DNA from: Ga0077527 sp964486865
Lineage (GTDB): Bacteria > Pseudomonadota > Gammaproteobacteria > Burkholderiales > SG8-41
NCBI GenBank assembly: GCA_964486865.1
Contig: CAZAOZ010000006.1
Coordinates: forward strand, 1-64,000
Length of the DNA stretch: 64,000 nucleotides
Direction of reading: 5' to 3'
Shown: positions 8,858-17,983 of the stretch, piece after piece
Position numbering within the stretch: position 1 is the stretch's first letter
How the letters are laid out: the number at the start of each line of letters is the position of its first letter
Notes under the pieces: model-generated
What the model saw: only the letters and a program-made list of their open reading frames with translations
What the model was told of the DNA's origin: nothing
The model's database searches: none
Translations under genes and position numbers: made by a program

Positions 8858-10702
8858 ATGAGCGCTGAGCTGGCAAGAGCGGCGCGCGCCGGCCGCGGTG
8901 CCGGGGCTGCGTCACGCCGCAACGACTGGCGCGTGGTGCCGATGCTGCTGCCCTATCTATGGGAATACAAATGGCGCGTGGCGACGGCGCTGGCCTTTCT
9001 GGTCGTCGCCAAACTGGCGAACGTGGGCGTGCCGCTGATCCTGAAGGACATCGTCGATGGCCTGGATTCGGCGCGCGCGGTGCTGGTGCTGCCGCTGGCG
9101 CTGCTGGTGGCCTACGGCGTGCTGCGTCTGTCCACAGTGCTGTTTGCCGAATTGCGCGACGTGGTGTTCATGCCGGTCACGCAGCGCGCGGCGCGGCGCG
9201 TTGCGCTGGCCGTGTTCCGCCATCTGCATGCGCTGTCACTGCGTTTTCATCTCGACCGCCAGACCGGCGGCATGTCGCGCGACATCGAGCGCGGCACGCG
9301 CGGCATCTCCACGCTGCTGTCGTTCATGCTGTTCTCGATCATTCCGGTGGTGCTGGAGTTCACGCTGGTGGCGGCAGTGCTGTTCGCCAAATTCGACTGG
9401 CGGTTCGTGGCGGTGACGTTTGTCGCCGTTATTGTGTATATCGCATTCACCATCGGCATTACCGAGTGGCGCACTTCCATCCGCAAGCGCGCCAACGAGC
9501 TGGATTCCAGGGCCAATACCCGCGCCATCGACAGCCTGCTCAACTACGAGACGGTGAAGTATTTCAACAACGAGGATTTCGAGGCGCGGCGCTACGACGA
9601 CAGCCTGCAGCGCTACGAAGTCATGGCGGTGCGCAACGAAGCCTCGCTGGGGCTGCTCAACGTCGGGCAGGCGGCGATCATCGCGGTGGCGGCCACGCTG
9701 CTGATGATCCTGTGCGCGCAGGGCGTGGTGGCGCGCGAGTTGTCGCTGGGCGACCTGGTGCTGGTCAACGGGCTGCTGATCCAGCTCTACATACCGCTCA
9801 ATTTTCTCGGCATGGCGTACCGCGAAATCAAGCAGGCGCTGATCGACATGGAGCGCATGTTCGGGCTGATGGAGGAGCATCGCGAAGTGGATGACGCGCC
9901 GGATGCGCAGGACGTGCCGGAAGGGCCGGCGACCGTGCAGTTCGATGCTGTTGATTTCGGCTATGACCCGCGGCGGCAGATACTCCACGGCATGACCTTC
10001 GAAATCCCGCCCGCGGCGAAAGTCGCCGTGGTCGGTGCCAGCGGCGCCGGAAAATCGACGCTGGCGCGGTTGCTGTACCGTTTCTACGACGTCACCGGGG
10101 GCGGCATCCGCATCAACGGCATTGATCTGCGGAAACTGCGCCAGACCAGCCTGCGCAGCGCCATCGCCATCGTGCCCCAGGATACGGTGCTGTTCAACGA
10201 CACGATTTACTACAACATCCAGTATGGCCGGCCTGCGGCACCGCGCGAAGAGGTGATTGCCGCCGCGAAGGCTGCCCATATCCATGCTTTCATCGAAAGC
10301 CTGCCCGACGGCTACGAGGCGACGGTGGGCGAACGCGGCCTGAAGCTGTCCGGCGGCGAAAAGCAGCGGGTGGCGATTGCCCGCGCGATCCTGAAAAACC
10401 CGCGCATCATGATTTTTGACGAAGCCACTTCAGCGCTCGATTCGCGTACCGAGCAGGCGATCCAGAAGGAGCTGAACGCCATCGCACAGGGCCGCACCAC
10501 GCTGGTCATTGCCCACCGGCTGTCCACGGTGATGGACGCCGATGAAATCCTCGTGCTGGATCACGGCCGTGTGGTCGAGCGCGGGCGCCACGGTGTTTTG
10601 CTGGCGCAGGGCGGCGCTTATGCGCAGATGTGGGCGTTGCAGCAGCAGGAAGACGCCAAGCGCCGGGTCGAGGCGGCTGCCGTGCCGTCGGAAACGCACT
10701 GA
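8858..10702 (+). CDS. Atm1/ABCB7-type ABC transporter (permease-ATPase fusion)
   Basis: 614 residues, a half-transporter that would act as a homodimer in the inner membrane. Six membrane segments span about 35-320. TGGMSRDIERG (about 144) and NYETVKYFNNE (about 230) are characteristic of the Atm1/HMT branch, whose members export glutathione persulfide or metal-glutathione conjugates. The ATPase domain has Walker A GASGAGKST (K399), signature LSGGEKQR, Walker B IMIFDEATSALD (D521-E522) and the H-loop AHRLST. It stands alone and faces a two-component system across a hairpin. Confidence 0.95.
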   Translation: MSAELARAARAGRGAGAASRRNDWRVVPMLLPYLWEYKWRVATALAFLVVAKLANVGVPLILKDIVDGLDSARAVLVLPLALLVAYGVLRLSTVLFAELRDVVFMPVTQRAARRVALAVFRHLHALSLRFHLDRQTGGMSRDIERGTRGISTLLSFMLFSIIPVVLEFTLVAAVLFAKFDWRFVAVTFVAVIVYIAFTIGITEWRTSIRKRANELDSRANTRAIDSLLNYETVKYFNNEDFEARRYDDSLQRYEVMAVRNEASLGLLNVGQAAIIAVAATLLMILCAQGVVARELSLGDLVLVNGLLIQLYIPLNFLGMAYREIKQALIDMERMFGLMEEHREVDDAPDAQDVPEGPATVQFDAVDFGYDPRRQILHGMTFEIPPAAKVAVVGASGAGKSTLARLLYRFYDVTGGGIRINGIDLRKLRQTSLRSAIAIVPQDTVLFNDTIYYNIQYGRPAAPREEVIAAAKAAHIHAFIESLPDGYEATVGERGLKLSGGEKQRVAIARAILKNPRIMIFDEATSALDSRTEQAIQKELNAIAQGRTTLVIAHRLSTVMDADEILVLDHGRVVERGRHGVLLAQGGAYAQMWALQQQEDAKRRVEAAAVPSETH

Positions 10703-10722
10703 ACAAGCGGACTGCGCTTGTT
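10702..10722. terminator. Hairpin between the convergent exporter and histidine kinase genes
   Basis: Perfect 8-bp arms AACAAGCG (10702-10709) and CGCTTGTT (10715-10722) with a five-base loop. It begins at the last base of the exporter stop codon. There is no long T-run, so it is a weak intrinsic terminator or a transcript-end stabiliser. Confidence 0.5.
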
Positions 10723-10732
10723 ATCCCGCACT

Positions 10733-12115
10733 TCAGCGGGGCAGCGGAAAGGTGACGGTCACGCGGGTGCCGCGCCCGTCGGCGCCCGCGGTAATTGCGG
10801 AAGTTGCGCCATGGCCCTGGGCAATCTCGCGGACGATGGCAAGGCCCAGACCGCAGCCTTCCGCGCTGCTTCCGGGGATACGGTAGAAGCGCTCGAAGAC
10901 TTTTTCACGTTCGGCTTCCGGAATGCCGGGGCCGTTGTCTTCCACTTCGAGTGCCGCGGTGCCGTCGCCGCGCTTCACCCTGACCGTGACGTGGCCGCCC
11001 GGCGCATAACTGATGGCATTGTCGATCAGGTTGTTCAGCATTTCGCGGATCAGGAACGGGTCAGCGTTGACATTCACCGGATTTGACGCATCGTCAAATC
11101 CGAGATCGATGTTGCGCGCCAGCGCGCGCGGCACCCATTCACCCGCGGTTTCGCGGGCGAGAGCGCAGAGTTCCACCGGTTCCCGCAACAGGCTGCGGTG
11201 TGATCCCGGCTCCGCACGCGCCAGGGTCAGCAACTGGTTGACGAGGTGTGCCGCATGATCCGCGGCAATGTGCAACTGCTGCAGCGTTACCCGTGCCTCA
11301 CCTTCGCCCACTTGCCGCGCTGCCAGTTCGGTTTGCGTTTTCAGCGCCGCCAACGGCGTGCGCAACTGGTGCGCGGCATCCGCGATGAAACGCTGCTGGG
11401 CGGCGAGCGCGGCGCCCAGTCGAGCCAGCAGCCCGTTCATGGCCCTGATCAGGGGCTGCAGTTCGTTCGGCGTCCCGTGCTCGTCGATCGGACTCAAATC
11501 CATGTGCGAGCGGTTGGCGATTTCCTGGCGCACCAGGGTCAGCGCGCGTAGCCCCAGTCCGACGCCGAACCACACCGCGAGGAGGACGAGCAGCACCATG
11601 ATGCCCTGCGGGATCATCATGCGCAGCATGATCTGCCGGGCGGACTCGGTGCGCGCAGTCGCGCGTTCCGCCACCTGGATCAGCAGCGCGCCCTTGCCGG
11701 AGCCGGGTCGCACCGCTACGCGCACCGCCACTGCGCGGATCGGCCTGTCGCGATAAATCGCGTTGTAATAGGTCACGCGGTCGATCTGGGCGCCGGGTGG
11801 AGGATCGGGCAGGTCGGGATCGCCGGTGATGTATTCACCGTTCTGGCTGTTGGCGCGGTAAAAAAACCGGCTCTGCTCGCCGGAGATCAGCATTTCGATG
11901 ACCGGTTGCGGCAGATCCAGATAGAGACGGTCGCCCGATTCGCGCACATTACGGCCAAGATCGAGCGCGGTGTCGAGCAGCGCGCGGTCGTAGTTGAGGT
12001 TGACGAAGCCCTTGGCGATATCGTAGTCGATCAGCGTGCTGGTGATCCACAGCGCCAGCAGCGGCGCGCTGATCCATAGCAGCAACTGGCCGCGCAGCGT
12101 GCGCAGCCTACTCAT
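10733..12115 (-). CDS. TctE/QseC-like sensor histidine kinase
   Basis: 460 residues. TM1 about 10-28, a periplasmic 2CSK-type sensor region about 30-165, TM2 about 170-190, HAMP-like linker, then the HisKA motif IADAAHQLRTPLAAL with phospho-acceptor H249. The HATPase region has N-box NLIDNAISYAPGG, G1 VEDNGPGIP and G2 CGLGLAIV. The sensor domain resembles TctE, which senses tricarboxylates; that fits the many Bug receptors in this genome but the ligand is an inference. It overlaps its response regulator by eight bases. Confidence 0.93.
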   Translation of the reverse strand: MSRLRTLRGQLLLWISAPLLALWITSTLIDYDIAKGFVNLNYDRALLDTALDLGRNVRESGDRLYLDLPQPVIEMLISGEQSRFFYRANSQNGEYITGDPDLPDPPPGAQIDRVTYYNAIYRDRPIRAVAVRVAVRPGSGKGALLIQVAERATARTESARQIMLRMMIPQGIMVLLVLLAVWFGVGLGLRALTLVRQEIANRSHMDLSPIDEHGTPNELQPLIRAMNGLLARLGAALAAQQRFIADAAHQLRTPLAALKTQTELAARQVGEGEARVTLQQLHIAADHAAHLVNQLLTLARAEPGSHRSLLREPVELCALARETAGEWVPRALARNIDLGFDDASNPVNVNADPFLIREMLNNLIDNAISYAPGGHVTVRVKRGDGTAALEVEDNGPGIPEAEREKVFERFYRIPGSSAEGCGLGLAIVREIAQGHGATSAITAGADGRGTRVTVTFPLPR

Positions 12116-12782
12116 GTGCGGATTTCTCCAGCAGGTAACCGAGGCCGCGGATCGTGCGTATGGTTACGCCCGCAGGTTCCAGTTTCTTGCGCAGCCGGTG
12201 AACATAGACCTCGATGGCGTTGGTGCCGACTTCCTCGCCCCAGCCATAAAGTTGTTCCGCAAGCTGCTCCTTGTTGACGACACGGCCGGCGCGCAGCATC
12301 AGTACCTCGAGTACGCCCAGTTCGCGCGCAGACAGCTCCAGCGGAACGTCTTTGATGGTCGCGCGCCGGCCGGCGGTATCGAGTTTCAGTTCGCCGTGCG
12401 TCAGTGCGGCGCCGCCGCCCGACTGGCCGCGGCGGATCAGCGCGCGCACGCGCGCCTCGAGTTCCGGCAGGTCGTAGGGTTTGGTCAGATAATCGTCGGC
12501 GCCGAGATCCAGCCCCTTGACGCGATCCTCGAGCGCGTCGCGCGCGGTGAGCATCAGCACCGGCGTTTTGGAGCCTTTGCGCCGCATGCGCCGCAACACC
12601 TCGTAACCGTCCAGTTTGGGCAGACCGATATCGAGGACAACGGCATCGTAGTTCTGCGTCGCCAGCATGTGATCGGCCTGCTCACCGGTGGCGGCGTGAT
12701 CCACGGCATAGCCTGCGCCTTTCAGCGCCTTGATCAGCCCGTCGGCGAGTATGGGGTGGTCTTCGGCAATCAGCAGACGCAT
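12108..12782 (-). CDS. OmpR-family response regulator (TctD-like)
   Basis: 224 residues. Receiver domain 1-118 with the acidic pocket E7-D8, phospho-acceptor D51 and conserved KP near 102-103. The winged-helix DNA-binding domain (about 128-220) contains LELSARELGVLEVL and NAIEVYVHRLRKKL. It is encoded first in the operon, with the kinase downstream, and probably controls nearby or distant transporter genes. No clear operator was identified. Confidence 0.95.
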   Translation of the reverse strand: MRLLIAEDHPILADGLIKALKGAGYAVDHAATGEQADHMLATQNYDAVVLDIGLPKLDGYEVLRRMRRKGSKTPVLMLTARDALEDRVKGLDLGADDYLTKPYDLPELEARVRALIRRGQSGGGAALTHGELKLDTAGRRATIKDVPLELSARELGVLEVLMLRAGRVVNKEQLAEQLYGWGEEVGTNAIEVYVHRLRKKLEPAGVTIRTIRGLGYLLEKSAHE

Positions 12783-12974
12783 GGCGGGAAGGGGTGGGGG
12801 ATGTCGTGGAAGAGACTGTCGCCATGATACCGGCTGGAAAATCCGGCGTACTTGCCGTCGCAGGGCGTCCAGGCCGCGAAACCGATGCCCTGTAAGTCTG
12901 CTGTAAGTATCGGCCGCTATCGTTCGCGGATATCTGCAGGGTGATGGATGGCCCTGTGCGGCAAGTGTGGCGCG

Positions 12975-13096
12975 GTAAGTGCAATTTTCCTCCTCGGAGG
13001 CTTGGTTGTTGCAGTAACCCGTGCTGAGCGGGTAGCTGTAGAGCCTCTTTAAGCTCCGCCTGGACGACTCGCGTTGTCCTGAGCGGAGTTTTTTTT
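12975..13096 (+). ncRNA. Candidate structured small RNA ending in a strong intrinsic terminator
   Basis: The 432-base gap between the response regulator (starts 12782, leftward) and the pbpG-like gene (starts 13216, rightward) has no ORF of note but ends a rightward transcript. The terminator at 13054-13096 has stem CTCCGC/GCGGAG plus an upper stem GGACGAC/GTTGTCC, loop TCGC, then eight T. Upstream are a hairpin ACCCG (13017-13021)/CGGGT (13029-13033) and a C/U-rich hairpin CCTC-CTCG-GAGG at 12989-13000 that exposes a CCUCCU sequence complementary to Shine-Dalgarno sites. No rightward gene precedes the terminator for 2 kb. The 5' end is a guess; no clear promoter was found. Confidence 0.5.
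13054..13096 (+). terminator. Strong rho-independent terminator of the candidate small RNA
   Basis: Lower stem 13054-13059 with 13083-13088, upper stem 13062-13068 with 13073-13079 (one G-U pair), tetraloop 13069-13072, T8 at 13089-13096. The orientation terminates rightward transcription only. Confidence 0.85.
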
Positions 13097-13215
13097 GCCC
13101 GGTTGCGGCATGCCGGGGGTGCCGCGCACGGCAATCAAACCTGTTGAAAAATCCGCGCTAAGGCTGTATTTTGCAAGGGTTTTTAATCAAAACAGCCCGG
13201 GATAAAATCATTTTG

Positions 13216-14103
13216 ATGCGCATACTGACTTGCTGGCGTGTGGTGCCCCTGACCATAACCCTGCTCGCGGCATCCTTCGCGCTGGCCGGGCCGTTGGAGC
13301 GGACTGATCGCAAGGCTGGGAAAGCGGTTGCCGGGCAAGCCATGGTGCCGGACCTCAAATCATCGTCCGCGCTGGTGATCGACCAGTCGGGCGGGCAGGC
13401 GCTGTATGCCAAGAATATCGACAGCGTCGTGCCCATCGCATCCATCACCAAGCTGATGACCGCGATGGTCGTGCTCGACGCCGACCTGCCGCTGACCGAA
13501 CCCGTCGTGATCAGCAAGGCGGACATGGACCGGATCAAGGGCACCCGTTCGCGGCTGCAAATCGGTTCCACGCTGACGCGCGGCGAGTTGCTGCATCTGG
13601 CGCTGATGGCTTCCGAGAACCGGGCGGCCGAGGCCCTGAGCCGTGTTTACCCCGGCGGAAACACGGCGTTTGTCGCCGCCATGAACCAAAAAGCCGTCGA
13701 ACTCGGCATGTGGCGCACGCGATTTGTCGATGGCACGGGCTTGTCGAGTGACAATGTATCGACGGCACAGGATCTCGGCAGGATGGTTGCCGCCGCATAC
13801 GGTTATCCCCTGATCCGCGAATTCACCACCGCCACCGGTGCGACGGTGCATCCCGGCAAGGGCAAGCCCATGAACTACCGCAATTCCAACCGCCTGGTCA
13901 GCAGCCACGACTGGCATATCGGGTTGTCGAAAACCGGCTATATCTCCGAAGCCGGACGCTGCCTGGTCATGCAGGCGACCATTGCCGGAAAACCGGTGGT
14001 CATCGTGCTGCTGGATTCATGGGGCAAACTGACCCGCATCGGCGACGCCAACCGCATCAAGCGGTGGGTGGAGACGCGGTTCTCCGCCAATACTCCGGGC
14101 TGA
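13216..14103 (+). CDS. pbpG: D-alanyl-D-alanine endopeptidase/carboxypeptidase (PbpG-like)
   Basis: 295 residues from the ATG at 13216, with a signal peptide ending ...FALAG. Peptidase S11 motifs are all present: SITK (S76, K79), SEN in LMASENRAAEAL near 145, and KTG in LSKTGYIS near 237. Such periplasmic low-molecular-weight penicillin-binding proteins cut D-Ala cross-links in peptidoglycan. It lacks the C-terminal membrane anchor of DacA/DacC types, which favours PbpG. An in-frame TTG at 13171 gives a longer frame but no signal peptide at its N-terminus. Confidence 0.93.
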   Translation: MRILTCWRVVPLTITLLAASFALAGPLERTDRKAGKAVAGQAMVPDLKSSSALVIDQSGGQALYAKNIDSVVPIASITKLMTAMVVLDADLPLTEPVVISKADMDRIKGTRSRLQIGSTLTRGELLHLALMASENRAAEALSRVYPGGNTAFVAAMNQKAVELGMWRTRFVDGTGLSSDNVSTAQDLGRMVAAAYGYPLIREFTTATGATVHPGKGKPMNYRNSNRLVSSHDWHIGLSKTGYISEAGRCLVMQATIAGKPVVIVLLDSWGKLTRIGDANRIKRWVETRFSANTPG

Positions 14104-14167
14104 TCCGGTCGGCGTGATGCACATGATCCTGCCGGGGATCGCATTTCGTTTTCCCAGGCGCTGAGTC

Positions 14168-15166
14168 ATGGCATCGTCGCCGTCGCTGCCGCATTCCGGC
14201 GATCCCCATCCCGTCATTCCCGGTTTCGTAAACCTCAAACCCGCAGCCGGCCGGTTTCTGGACGATGTGCTGGCCGGCCTTGCCGCCACGCCGAAAGCAC
14301 TGCCGCCCAAGTATTTCTATGATGCGCGCGGCTGTGCGCTGTTCGAGGCGATCTGCGCATTGCCCGAGTATTACCCGACGCGGGTCGAGCTTGCCCTGAT
14401 GGCTGAGCATGCGCAGGCGATGGCCGCGCAACTGCCGTCCAGGTGCCTGCTGATCGAGTTCGGCAGCGGTGCCAGCCGCAAGACCGAGACCCTGCTGCGC
14501 ACGCTGCGGCCGGCGGCTTATGTGCCGGTCGATATCGCCATGGAGGCGCTGCGCGATTCGACGGCGCGGCTGGCCGGACTGTTTCCGCGACTGCCGGTGA
14601 CCGCGGTGTGCGCCGACTACATGCTGCCGCTGCAGGTGCCGGAACTGGCGCAATTGCCGGGCACGCGGCGCGTCATTTATTTCCCCGGTTCCACCATCGG
14701 CAACCTGACGCCGGAGGAGGCGCTGGAATTTTTGCGTCGCGGCAGCAGGCTGGCGGGCGCCGGCGGCGCGATGCTGATCGGCGTTGATCTGAAAAAGGAT
14801 CCGCAGGTACTCCATGCGGCCTACAACGATGCGCAGGGGGTGACCGCGGAATTCAATCTCAACCTGCTGCGCCGGATCAACCGCGAACTGGCGGCGGACT
14901 TCGGGCTTGAGCATTTTCGCCACATTGCCTTTTACAACGCAGTCGCGGGCCGCATCGAAATGCACCTGGAGAGCATGCGGGCGCAGACGGTGACCGTCAG
15001 CGGGCGCAGCTTCGCCTTTGCCGCCGGCGAGCGCATCCATACCGAAAATTCGTACAAGTATTCGGTCGCGGAATTCCGGCAACTGGCGCAGGACGCCGGT
15101 TTTCGCCCGCAACAGGTGTGGGTGGATGGCGGGCAGCGCTTTGCGGTGCATCTGCTGACGGTGTAG
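14168..15166 (+). CDS. egtD: L-histidine N-alpha-methyltransferase (ergothioneine biosynthesis EgtD)
   Basis: 332 residues. It trimethylates histidine to hercynine using SAM. KYFYDARGCALFEAICALPEY (about 48-68) and the SAM-binding LIEFGSGASRKTETLL (about 95-110, G99-S100-G101) are EgtD hallmarks. YFPGSTIGN near 178, LIGVDLKKD and FNLNLLRRINREL follow in order. The usual partner EgtB (sulfoxide synthase) is not adjacent; the next gene is an MFS transporter 203 bases on. It is cytoplasmic. Confidence 0.93.
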   Translation: MASSPSLPHSGDPHPVIPGFVNLKPAAGRFLDDVLAGLAATPKALPPKYFYDARGCALFEAICALPEYYPTRVELALMAEHAQAMAAQLPSRCLLIEFGSGASRKTETLLRTLRPAAYVPVDIAMEALRDSTARLAGLFPRLPVTAVCADYMLPLQVPELAQLPGTRRVIYFPGSTIGNLTPEEALEFLRRGSRLAGAGGAMLIGVDLKKDPQVLHAAYNDAQGVTAEFNLNLLRRINRELAADFGLEHFRHIAFYNAVAGRIEMHLESMRAQTVTVSGRSFAFAAGERIHTENSYKYSVAEFRQLAQDAGFRPQQVWVDGGQRFAVHLLTV

Positions 15167-15369
15167 GGTTCTCTTTCCATAATCCGGAAAAATACCGGGG
15201 CCTCCCGGTCAAGCGCCGCGCACGCACAGCAATATCGGCACGCCTGCTGCTCTTTAATATGGACTGCCTTCGGGCATGGCGACCGGCGATGCTAAAATCG
15301 TGCGGCCCGGCCGGCAGCATCTGCACACCGTTTTGGTGTCCGCTCCGGTGCGGCATGCGGCACACACCG

Positions 15370-16530
15370 ATGGCCATTTACCTCACGTTGGTCCTGATCG
15401 TACTGATCCACGTCGCCTTCGGCGGCAGCCGCGTGGTGATGTCGTTGTTCGCGCTGGAGTCCGGTGCGAACCAGGTACAGGTCGGCATCCTGATGGCGCT
15501 CTATGCGCTGTGCCCGATGCTGTTTGCGATTGCCATCGGCCGTCTGGCCGACCGCGTCGGCCCGCGCCTGCCGATGCTGCTGGGCACGGTCGGCGTCGGC
15601 ATCGCGCTGTGCCTGCCGGTGGCCTGGCCGACAATGACCACACTCTATATTTCCGCGACATTGCTCGGCACCTCGTTTCATTTTTTCTTTGTCACGGTCA
15701 CCGGGATTGCCGGCGGCATCGGCGGGGCGCAGCACCGTTCGCGCAACTACGCCCTGGTGAGCCTGGGTTTCTCGGGTGCGGGCTTCATCGGCCCGCTGGT
15801 CGCCGGTTTTGCCATCGATTATCTCGGCCATCTGCCGGCGTTCATGATCCTGGCGGCGTTTACCGTGGTGCCGGTGCTGATGCTGTGGCTGCGCTCCGGA
15901 TTTCTGCCCCAGGCCGCGCAGTTGTCGGACGGCGCCACGACCGGCAGCGTCATGGAGTTGTGGCGCGCGCCGCGGCTGCGCAACACCTTCATCGCCAGCG
16001 GGTTTATTTCGGCCGGCTGGGATTTGTTCAATTTCTACATGCCGGTCTATGGCCACGGCATCGGCCTGTCGGCTTCCGCCATCGGCATCATCCTCGGCGC
16101 CTTCGCGCTGGCGACGTTCATCATCCGCGCGGCGCTGCCCTGGCTGCTCCGGCATTCCAGCGAAGCGCAGATCCTGATGTATGCGATCTTTGCCGCGGCC
16201 GTCACCTTCATGCTGTTCCCGCTGTTCCAGAATCCCTATGCCCTGTGCGCGGTGGCTTTCCTGCTGGGTCTGGGCGTCGGCTGCGGCCAGCCGATGTCGA
16301 TGTCGCTGATTTACGCGCTGGCGCCGGAGGGCAGGGCGTCGGAAGCGGCGGGCATGCGCGTCACCGTCAACAACTTCACCCACTTTGTCATTCCGCTGAT
16401 TTTCGGCAGTCTGGGCACGGCGTTCGGCTTCGCGCCGGTGTGGCTGTCGAACGCGGCGCTGCTCGGCGTCGGCGGCTGGCTGGTGCGCCGCGCAGCAAGT
16501 CCCCTTGGGGGGCGGCGTACGCGCGGTTAG
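15370..16530 (+). CDS. Major facilitator superfamily transporter
   Basis: 386 residues from the ATG at 15370 (MAIYLTLVLIVL); an in-frame ATG at 15355 is also possible. About twelve hydrophobic segments. The A-motif-like RLADRVGPRLPMLLG lies between TM2 and TM3, and GLGVGCGQPMSMSLIYALAPEGRASEAAGMRVTVNN sits in the second half, as in MFS multidrug/sugar-phosphate types. Substrate unknown; co-orientation with egtD suggests but does not prove a link. The last residues (RRAASPLGGRRTRG) are encoded by a dispersed palindromic repeat, so the natural C-terminus may have been altered. It overlaps the converging protease gene by four bases. Confidence 0.88.
   Translation: MAIYLTLVLIVLIHVAFGGSRVVMSLFALESGANQVQVGILMALYALCPMLFAIAIGRLADRVGPRLPMLLGTVGVGIALCLPVAWPTMTTLYISATLLGTSFHFFFVTVTGIAGGIGGAQHRSRNYALVSLGFSGAGFIGPLVAGFAIDYLGHLPAFMILAAFTVVPVLMLWLRSGFLPQAAQLSDGATTGSVMELWRAPRLRNTFIASGFISAGWDLFNFYMPVYGHGIGLSASAIGIILGAFALATFIIRAALPWLLRHSSEAQILMYAIFAAAVTFMLFPLFQNPYALCAVAFLLGLGVGCGQPMSMSLIYALAPEGRASEAAGMRVTVNNFTHFVIPLIFGSLGTAFGFAPVWLSNAALLGVGGWLVRRAASPLGGRRTRG
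16494..16514. repeat. Dispersed repeat with CCCCTTGGGG core, copy 1
   Basis: A 21-base sequence with the palindromic core CCCCTTGGGG lies in the last codons of the MFS gene. An identical 21-mer occurs at 45632-45652 in the last codons of the DUF1415 gene, and the similarity extends about eight bases further to the left. Confidence 0.8.
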
Positions 16531-17912
16531 CGCAGAATAATCGTCAGGTTGAAGTCGCCGCGCAGCAGGCTTACGGCAAAACCGCGTTCGGACGCACGTA
16601 ACAGTGCCTGGAATTCCGTCAGCGTCTGCACCCGCCGCCGGTTCACCGCGTAAATGATATCGCCGGGGCGGAATCCCGCCTGCAGTGCCCGGCTGCCGGC
16701 ATCCACCGCGGACACCACTAGGCCGCCGCCGCGCAGGCGTTGCGCCAGCGGACTGCCGGCTTCGATCTCGACCACCCGCAGACCGGGCAACTGCGCCACC
16801 GGCTGCCCTTCGCCGTTCGCGGCATCCTGCGGCGGGGCAATGCGCGCGCGGACGCGCTGTCCGCCGCCTTCGCGCACCACGTTCAGCTCGACTTCCTCAC
16901 CGACCGGCGTCAGGCCGAGGCGGGCGCGCAGTTCTCCTGCGCTGCGGATGGCGCGACCGTTCAACGCGGTGACCACGTCGCCGGTGCGCAACCCCGCCTG
17001 TTCGGCGGGCGATCCGGCCTGCACATTGGAGATCAGCGCGCCGTCGAGGGAGGCGAGGCGCAGCTTGCGCAATGCATCGGACGGCACGTCGGCCATTTCA
17101 ATGCCCAGCCGGCCGCGCCGCACCTCGCCGTGGCGCACGATCTGTTCCATGACTGCGCGCGCCATCGCCGAGGGCACGGCAAAACCGATGCCGACATTGC
17201 CGCCGGCAGGGCCGATGATCGCGGTGTTGATGCCGATCAGTTCGCCGCGCAGATTGACCAGCGCGCCGCCCGAATTGCCGGGATTGATCGAGGCATCGGT
17301 CTGGATGAAATCCTCGTAGCCTTCCACCGACAGGCCGCTGCGGCCCAGCGCGCTGACGATGCCGGAGGTGACGGTCTGGCCGATGCCGAACGGGTTGCCG
17401 ATGGCCAGCACATAATCGCCGACCTGCAGCGCGTCGGAGTCGCCGATGCGCAACGCCACCAGCCCCGACGCGCTGATCTGGAGTACCGCGATATCGGTGC
17501 CGGGATCGGTGCCGACCAGTTTGGCCGGGAATTGCCGGCGGTCTTTCAGCGTGACGATGACCTGCTCGGCGTCCTTGATGACGTGATTGTTGGTGAGCAC
17601 GTAACCGCGCGCCGCGTCGATGATCACGCCCGAACCCGCGGCCTGTTCCTTGCGCTGCGGACGGTCCGGCAGATTGAAAAAACGCCGGAAAAACGGATCG
17701 CGGAACAGCGGGTTGTCTTCCATCGGCGCGCGCGTGATCACCGAAATGTTCACCACGGCCGGCGTCACCTGGTTGACCAGCGGCGCGAGCGTGGGCAGCG
17801 CGCGGGCATCGGCCGCGGGTTGCGCCAGCGCTGCGGCGGGCAGCAGCAGGCCCGGCAGCAGCCAGAACAGCGCCCAGGCTTTTTTAAAATAACAGTTTAA
17901 AAACAATGACAT
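16527..17912 (-). CDS. Do/Deg-family periplasmic serine protease
   Basis: 461 residues from the ATG at 17912, with a hydrophobic signal sequence ending ...AALAQ. Trypsin-like domain with catalytic triad H110 (TNNHVIK), D140 (GTDIAVL) and S214 (NPGNSGGAL). Two PDZ domains follow (about 255-345, with GSPAEQAGLRTGDVVTALNG, and about 370-455, with LQAGFRPGDIIYAVN). DegP/DegQ-type proteins degrade or refold misfolded envelope proteins. The short LA loop and length are closer to DegQ than DegP, but I leave the symbol open. The 281-base gap upstream holds an inverted repeat. Confidence 0.95.
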   Translation of the reverse strand: MSLFLNCYFKKAWALFWLLPGLLLPAAALAQPAADARALPTLAPLVNQVTPAVVNISVITRAPMEDNPLFRDPFFRRFFNLPDRPQRKEQAAGSGVIIDAARGYVLTNNHVIKDAEQVIVTLKDRRQFPAKLVGTDPGTDIAVLQISASGLVALRIGDSDALQVGDYVLAIGNPFGIGQTVTSGIVSALGRSGLSVEGYEDFIQTDASINPGNSGGALVNLRGELIGINTAIIGPAGGNVGIGFAVPSAMARAVMEQIVRHGEVRRGRLGIEMADVPSDALRKLRLASLDGALISNVQAGSPAEQAGLRTGDVVTALNGRAIRSAGELRARLGLTPVGEEVELNVVREGGGQRVRARIAPPQDAANGEGQPVAQLPGLRVVEIEAGSPLAQRLRGGGLVVSAVDAGSRALQAGFRPGDIIYAVNRRRVQTLTEFQALLRASERGFAVSLLRGDFNLTIILR

Positions 17913-17983
17913 ACATGTATCCGCGGGGATGCATAGTGATATGGGTGCGGCACGGTCACATTTCAATCTGGAAAAAGCGATTA

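Noticed and set aside
12783..13053. 6S RNA or a riboswitch upstream of the pbpG-like gene
   Set aside because: No long closed stem with central bubble as in 6S, and the terminator ends the transcript well before the gene without an alternative anti-terminator being visible; left as an unclassified small RNA.
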